A stretch of 64,000 bases of DNA from JBCCGG01 sp039029395. GTDB lineage: Bacteria > Pseudomonadota > Alphaproteobacteria > Kiloniellales > JAKSDN01. This document shows positions 60,422 through 64,000 of this stretch, one piece after another; positions within the stretch are counted from its first letter, which is position 1; each line of letters opens with the position of its first letter. The notes under the pieces are model-generated. The model was not told the origin of the DNA and ran no database searches. It worked only from the letters and a program-made list of their open reading frames with translations. A program made the position numbers and the translations under genes. The DNA lies in the NCBI GenBank assembly GCA_039029395.1, contig JBCCGG010000001.1:62001-126000 (forward strand), written 5' to 3'.

Positions 60422-60432
60422 GGCAGAAAACC

Positions 60433-61200
60433 TCAGAACAGCGCAGGGTTGATCGGCGAGACCGCGGTCAAGCCGCCGTCCACCAGATAGAGTTGACCGG
60501 TCACGTAGGCGGCCTCGTCCGAGGCGAGCCACAGCACCGCGTTGGCGATGTCGGCGGGCGTGCCCATGCGGCCGACCGGGTGGCGCGCCAAGGCGTCGCG
60601 TTCGGCCGCCGCCGGGTCCTTGGCGATCGCGAAGGCGGCGTCTGCCAGCTCGGTCAGGATCCAGCCCGGGCAGACCGCGTTGCAGCGAATGCCATCAGGC
60701 CCGTGGTCGACCGCCAGGCTGCGGGTCAGGCCATGCACAAAGCCCTTGGAGGCATTGTAGACCGCCAGTCCCGGGTCGGCCACGAAGCCGCTGGTCGAAC
60801 CGATGTTGACGATCGCCCCGCCGCCGCTCTCCGCCATGTTGGGAATCACCGCCCGGCAGCAGAGGAAAACGCCCTGTACGTTGACGCCGATCAGGCGAGC
60901 CCACTCCTCGTCGCTGGTCTCCGTCACGCTCTTTTCGATCTGGATGCCGGCGTTGTTGACCAGGATGTCGATATGGCCAAAACGCGATAGCGTAGCGTCG
61001 CGCAGCGCGTCGACCTCGGCGGCTTGGGCGACGTCGGCCTGAACCCAATGGACGCCATCCGGAAGATCGCCCTCCGGTTGGCGCCGGCTACAGGTGACGA
61101 CTTGGGCGCCCTCCTGTGCGAAGCGCGCGACAATGCCCCGGCCGATGCCCGAGCTGCCGCCGGTGACGATCGCGACCTTGTCCTGAAGACGTGCGCTCAT
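60433..61200 (-). CDS. SDR family oxidoreductase, copy A
   Basis: 255 residues, classical short-chain dehydrogenase: TGGSSGIGRG cofactor loop, NNAGIQ, catalytic Ser-Tyr-Lys in GSTSGFVADPGLAVYNASKG, C-terminal GQLYLVDGGLTA. NAD(P) specificity and substrate not clear. It is the middle gene of a three-gene unit, 14 bases after copy B and 11 before the next dehydrogenase. Confidence 0.93.
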   Translation of the reverse strand: MSARLQDKVAIVTGGSSGIGRGIVARFAQEGAQVVTCSRRQPEGDLPDGVHWVQADVAQAAEVDALRDATLSRFGHIDILVNNAGIQIEKSVTETSDEEWARLIGVNVQGVFLCCRAVIPNMAESGGGAIVNIGSTSGFVADPGLAVYNASKGFVHGLTRSLAVDHGPDGIRCNAVCPGWILTELADAAFAIAKDPAAAERDALARHPVGRMGTPADIANAVLWLASDEAAYVTGQLYLVDGGLTAVSPINPALF

Positions 61201-61214
61201 GGGTCTCTCCTCGG

Positions 61215-61979
61215 CTAGAGCCGCATCTGCTGGGCTTGGGCGGTCAGGCCGCCGTCGAGCACCCAGAGCTGGCCGCTGGCATAGCCGGCCTCGTCCGAGG
61301 CGAGCCACAGTACAAGGTTGGCGACGTCCTCGGGCGTGCCGTAGCGGCGCACCGGGTGGATGTCCTTGACCGCGCCCTGAAGGCTCTCGATGTCGCCCGA
61401 AGAGCCGAAAAAGGACTGCAGCATGGGCGTGTCCACGTAGCCCGGACAGACCGCGTTGCAGCGGATGCCCTCGGGCCCGTGATCAACCGCGATGGCCCGG
61501 GTCAGCGCGTGAACGCCGCCTTTCGAGGCGCAATAGGCGGCCAGCTCCGGATCGGCCATGAAGCCGTCATAGGAGCCGAAGTTGACGATCGAGCCGCCGC
61601 CCGCTTTGCGCAAGAGCGGCAGGGCATGTTTGCAGGCGAGGAAGGTGCCTTTCAGGTTGATCGCCATGACCCGGTCCCAGTCCGCTTCGCTGGTCTCCTC
61701 GATGGTCTTTTCGATCTCGATCGCCGCGCAGTTGACCAGGATGTCAAGGCGACCTGGGTCGCGCCCGACCACCCCCATGGCCTCGGCCATGTCGGCGCCC
61801 GAGGTCACATCGACCTGACGAAAGCGCGCACCTTCGGGCAGGTCGTCGCCCGGCGCGACCAAATCGAGGGCGATCACTGTCGCGCCTTCGCGCAGAAAGC
61901 GTTCGACGATCGCCTGGCCGATGCCGCCGCTGGCGCCGGTGACCAATGCGATCTTGCCGGCGATCCGACCCGCGCTCAT
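61215..61979 (-). CDS. SDR family oxidoreductase, copy B
   Basis: 254 residues, paralogous to copy A: TGASGGIGQA loop, NCAAIEIEKTIEETSEADW, catalytic GSYDGFMADPELAAYCASKG and C-terminal GQLWVLDGGLTA. The shared FMADPEL-type and VDHGPEGIRCNAVCPG segments show recent duplication. First gene of the three-gene unit. Confidence 0.93.
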   Translation of the reverse strand: MSAGRIAGKIALVTGASGGIGQAIVERFLREGATVIALDLVAPGDDLPEGARFRQVDVTSGADMAEAMGVVGRDPGRLDILVNCAAIEIEKTIEETSEADWDRVMAINLKGTFLACKHALPLLRKAGGGSIVNFGSYDGFMADPELAAYCASKGGVHALTRAIAVDHGPEGIRCNAVCPGYVDTPMLQSFFGSSGDIESLQGAVKDIHPVRRYGTPEDVANLVLWLASDEAGYASGQLWVLDGGLTAQAQQMRL

Positions 61980-62214
61980 GGCGCGCCGCGATGGGAATAC
62001 ATGTGGGTGACCCCCCGGAAAAGTTCTGGCAGAGGCCCCAGTCTCGGTCTCTCTCGGGAAAGGTGGCTAATCAAAAGCGTCGATTAATTGATCTAAATCG
62101 CCAACCACATTCTTGCCGATTCATTGCTCTAGGACCGTCTTCAGGCTATTCTGTTCGTCCATCGCCCGGTCGCGGATCGGCGGTTTGGAAAACGGCAACG
62201 GCGAGGTACGTCGA

Positions 62215-63114
62215 ATGTCAGGCCTGTTGGCGAGGCTTGTGATCCTGGTGGCGCTCTGGGCCATACCTGTCCTGGCAGGCGATGCCCGCGCCCAGCAGAC
62301 CGCCAAGACCCCCGGCGTGGACGTCGCCTATGAAGAGGGCCTGTTGAGCCTCGAGGCCGACGGCGCGGCTTTATCCCAGGTGCTCGGCGCGATCGCCGCC
62401 GAGGCGCGTTTCGATCTCTTTCTCGACGGCGACCTGAGCCGGCCGGTGAGCGAGAGCCTGAGCCAAGTGCCCCTGGACCAGGCGCTGCGCCTTTTGATCG
62501 ACAGCACGACCTCGGTCTTCTTGCACGATGACGAGGGCGCCATAACCGGGGTCATCGTCGATGGCGAAGGCTCGGGCCAAAAGCGCACGATCGCCCACCG
62601 CTCCAGCTCCTTCATGCTCGATCGCTTTGGGCTCGAGCTGGTGGCCGAGCAGGACGCGGAGATCCGGGCCGACTTGGCCGAGCTCGACGCCCCTGAGCGA
62701 GCCGAAGCGATGGCCTGGCTGGTTGATCAAGGCGGCGAGGAGATGGTCGGCACGCTGGGCTATTTCCTGGCGCTCGACCGGGACCCCGTGGTGCGACAGG
62801 AGGCGGCCAGCGCGCTTCGGCGGATCGGTGGGGAAAGCGCAACGCGCGCGCTCGAGACTGGCCTTGGCGACAAGGACAGCGACGTGCGCTTCCAGACGGT
62901 GGAATCCCTCGGCGCCATGAGCAGCGAGCGTGCCACGCTCGCGCTCGGCACGGTGCTGTTCGGCGAGAGCGATCCCCAGGTGCGCGCGTCCGCGGTGGCC
63001 GCCCTCGGCCAGACGCGCACCGAGGCGGCACGCGCGTTTATCCAGGCGGCGGCGGACGACTCCGACGAACGGGTGCGCACTCTGGCCGGCGATCTCCTGG
63101 CGGCCTGGAACTGA
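62215..63114 (+). CDS. Exported STN plus HEAT-repeat protein
   Basis: 299 residues, signal peptide 1-26 (cleavage near ARAQ). Residues about 35-105 look like an STN/secretin N-terminal fold (LSLEADGAALSQVLGAIAAEARFDLFLDG...VPLDQALRLLID), and residues 180-299 are HEAT repeats (DPVVRQEAASALRRIGGESA, DSDVRFQTVESLGAMSSERA, DPQVRASAVAALGQTRTEAA). Likely a periplasmic scaffold; partner unknown. ATG 62215 has GAGGT 8 bases upstream. Confidence 0.82.
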   Translation: MSGLLARLVILVALWAIPVLAGDARAQQTAKTPGVDVAYEEGLLSLEADGAALSQVLGAIAAEARFDLFLDGDLSRPVSESLSQVPLDQALRLLIDSTTSVFLHDDEGAITGVIVDGEGSGQKRTIAHRSSSFMLDRFGLELVAEQDAEIRADLAELDAPERAEAMAWLVDQGGEEMVGTLGYFLALDRDPVVRQEAASALRRIGGESATRALETGLGDKDSDVRFQTVESLGAMSSERATLALGTVLFGESDPQVRASAVAALGQTRTEAARAFIQAAADDSDERVRTLAGDLLAAWN

Positions 63115-63120
63115 GCGAAA

Positions 63121-63861
63121 GTGACCGATCTTCCCAAGGCGGATGTGTCGCCAGAAAAAGAGCCGGATATCTCGTTCCTCTGCGACCCGGCCTTGGAGGC
63201 GCACTTGCCGCCGCCCGAGCGCGCCGGGCGCTTCTTGCCCGAGTGGTTCCGCCGGCTCGAGCGGGAAATGGGCCTGCCGACCGCGAGCGGCTTGACGGCC
63301 ATGACCGTCAAGGGCTGCCGCCCGGTGACCGATGGATTTACACTCGGCTGGATCATTCCCTTGGCCCTCGACGTGCGCATCGTGACCGACCCGCTCGGCA
63401 ACGTGATCGAGCTAGATTGGGATAAGGACTTCGGTTTCCAGCCGGTCGAACGTCACCACCCGGCCCAGGTGGGTTATCCGAACCCGCCGTTCGACTGGCG
63501 CCAACCGCTCAAGTGGATGAACCCTTGGCGCCTGGTGGTGCCAGATGGCTACTCGATGCTCTTTACTCACCCGCTCAACCATTTCGAGCTGCCATTCCAG
63601 TGTTTTTCCGGACTGGTCGATTGCGACCGATTCCTGCCCACGGTAAACTTTCCCTTCGCTTTGACCGGTGTTTCGGCCGACATCACGGTGCCGCGCGGCA
63701 CGCCGATCATCCAGCTCATCCCGATCAAGCGGGACGGTTTGTTGAAGAGCCACATGGCGCGCGCCAGCACGGAAGAGGAGGCGGCCGAACAGGCCGCGGC
63801 GCATCATCGCAAACATAACGAAGAATCGGTCTATGCCCGCGAGTGGCGGGTGCGCAAGTAG
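63121..63861 (+). CDS. DUF6065 family protein
   Basis: 246 residues, GTG start. The body, with LPEWFRRLEREMG, TVKGCRPVTDGFTLGWIIPLALDVRI and the later PFQCFSGLVDCDRF and PRGTPIIQLIPIKR, matches DUF6065, which is uncharacterised but often appears near natural-product or 2-oxoglutarate-enzyme genes. No such genes are visible here. It follows the STN-HEAT gene by 6 bases and precedes the partial gene. Confidence 0.78.
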   Translation: MTDLPKADVSPEKEPDISFLCDPALEAHLPPPERAGRFLPEWFRRLEREMGLPTASGLTAMTVKGCRPVTDGFTLGWIIPLALDVRIVTDPLGNVIELDWDKDFGFQPVERHHPAQVGYPNPPFDWRQPLKWMNPWRLVVPDGYSMLFTHPLNHFELPFQCFSGLVDCDRFLPTVNFPFALTGVSADITVPRGTPIIQLIPIKRDGLLKSHMARASTEEEAAEQAAAHHRKHNEESVYAREWRVRK

Positions 63862-63877
63862 TTAAAGCGGAGGGGAT

Positions 63878-64000
63878 ATGGGGGACGATCATAACGTTTT
63901 GGGCGAGCGGGCCCGCAAGCTCGGTCTGAGCGTGCGTTCGATCGGCCCGGGCGACGATGGCTTCCTTTACAAGCTCTATTCCAGCACACGCGAGGAAGAG
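63878..64000 (+). CDS. Start of a probable GNAT acetyltransferase, cut by window end
   Basis: 41 codons visible from ATG 63878, preceded by GGAGGGG. VRSIGPGDDGFLYKLYSSTREEE resembles the first strand and helix of GNAT-family N-acetyltransferases. Too little to name a substrate. Confidence 0.55.
   Translation, partial: MGDDHNVLGERARKLGLSVRSIGPGDDGFLYKLYSSTREEE

Noticed and set aside
60500..61300. Long shared nucleotide stretch between the two SDR genes as a possible mobile repeat
   Set aside because: The similarity follows conserved SDR codons such as the NAVCPG and LASDEA segments, so it reflects gene duplication, not a mobile element.
1..64000. CRISPR arrays, tRNA or rRNA genes, intact insertion sequences
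   Set aside because: No regularly spaced repeats, cloverleaf-like sequences, rRNA segments or transposase genes were seen by eye on either strand; a tRNAscan or IS search could still reveal something missed.

Overview
This is a GC-rich, densely coded chromosomal window from what looks like a free-living alphaproteobacterium of Rhodospirillales/Kiloniellales type. That placement is inference from gene order (rpoZ, bifunctional rsh, acpS, lepB, rnc, era, recO in one run), a fused CysNC, a DUF2062 protein and TRAP transporters. No rRNA, tRNA, CRISPR array, phage or intact insertion sequence was recognised. Most of the window is ordinary core chromosome.

Layout. 0-1.4 kb: the end of an unknown membrane protein and a two-CBS-domain protein. 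1.4-4.3 kb: a TPP riboswitch followed by thiO-thiS-thiG-thiE, the thiazole and coupling part of thiamine synthesis. 4.3-7.0 kb: a large unrecognised membrane-anchored protein. 7.1-9.9 kb: cysD and fused cysNC (sulfate activation to PAPS). 9.9-10.3 kb: an AT-rich gap rich in inverted repeats, ahead of an M23 peptidase. 11.8-16.0 kb: two HAD hydrolases, an alpha/beta hydrolase and two broken genes: a threonine dehydratase-like gene with an in-frame amber codon and an RlmJ-like methyltransferase with a frameshift. 16.1-21.6 kb: lytic transglycosylase, dapA, smpB, family-5 uracil-DNA glycosylase, a NYN/LabA protein and folK. 21.6-29.3 kb: rpoZ, rsh, DUF2062, acpS, lepB, rnc, era, recO and tag, mostly with 4-base overlaps, linking stringent response, secretion, RNA processing and DNA repair.

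29.3-34.7 kb: an outer-membrane barrel-like protein, an ACT protein, two tandem paralogous proteins that join an SRPBCC-like domain to an M50 site-2 protease (both 432 residues, motifs in register), and a secreted metallo-beta-lactamase-fold hydrolase. 34.8-38.3 kb: a cytochrome bd oxidase operon, cydP-like, cydA, cydB and the 36-residue cydX. 38.2-43.3 kb: APP1-type phosphatase, APH-like kinase, sulfite-oxidase-like molybdoenzyme, alpha-E protein and Bpt aminoacyl-transferase. 43.4-50.6 kb: a Tat-exported TRAP binding protein facing, across a bidirectional terminator, an oppositely oriented run of bioY, dctQ, dctM, a small catalase-like haem protein and a RoxA-like di-haem cytochrome c lipoprotein. 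50.7-54.6 kb: parC, then an AT-richer stretch with one secreted protein of unknown function.

54.6-64 kb: a VOC protein, a GT39 glycosyltransferase, choline-sulfatase betC divergent from a GlxA/GbdR-like AraC regulator, an operon of two SDR dehydrogenases and one 3-hydroxyacyl-CoA dehydrogenase-like protein, an STN-HEAT protein, a DUF6065 protein and the start of a GNAT-like protein cut by the window edge. The most unusual items are the catalase-like/RoxA-like pair, the tandem SRPBCC-M50 proteins, the quaternary-amine-type cluster around betC, and the two broken genes. I found no clear candidate for a wholly new defence or mobile system.
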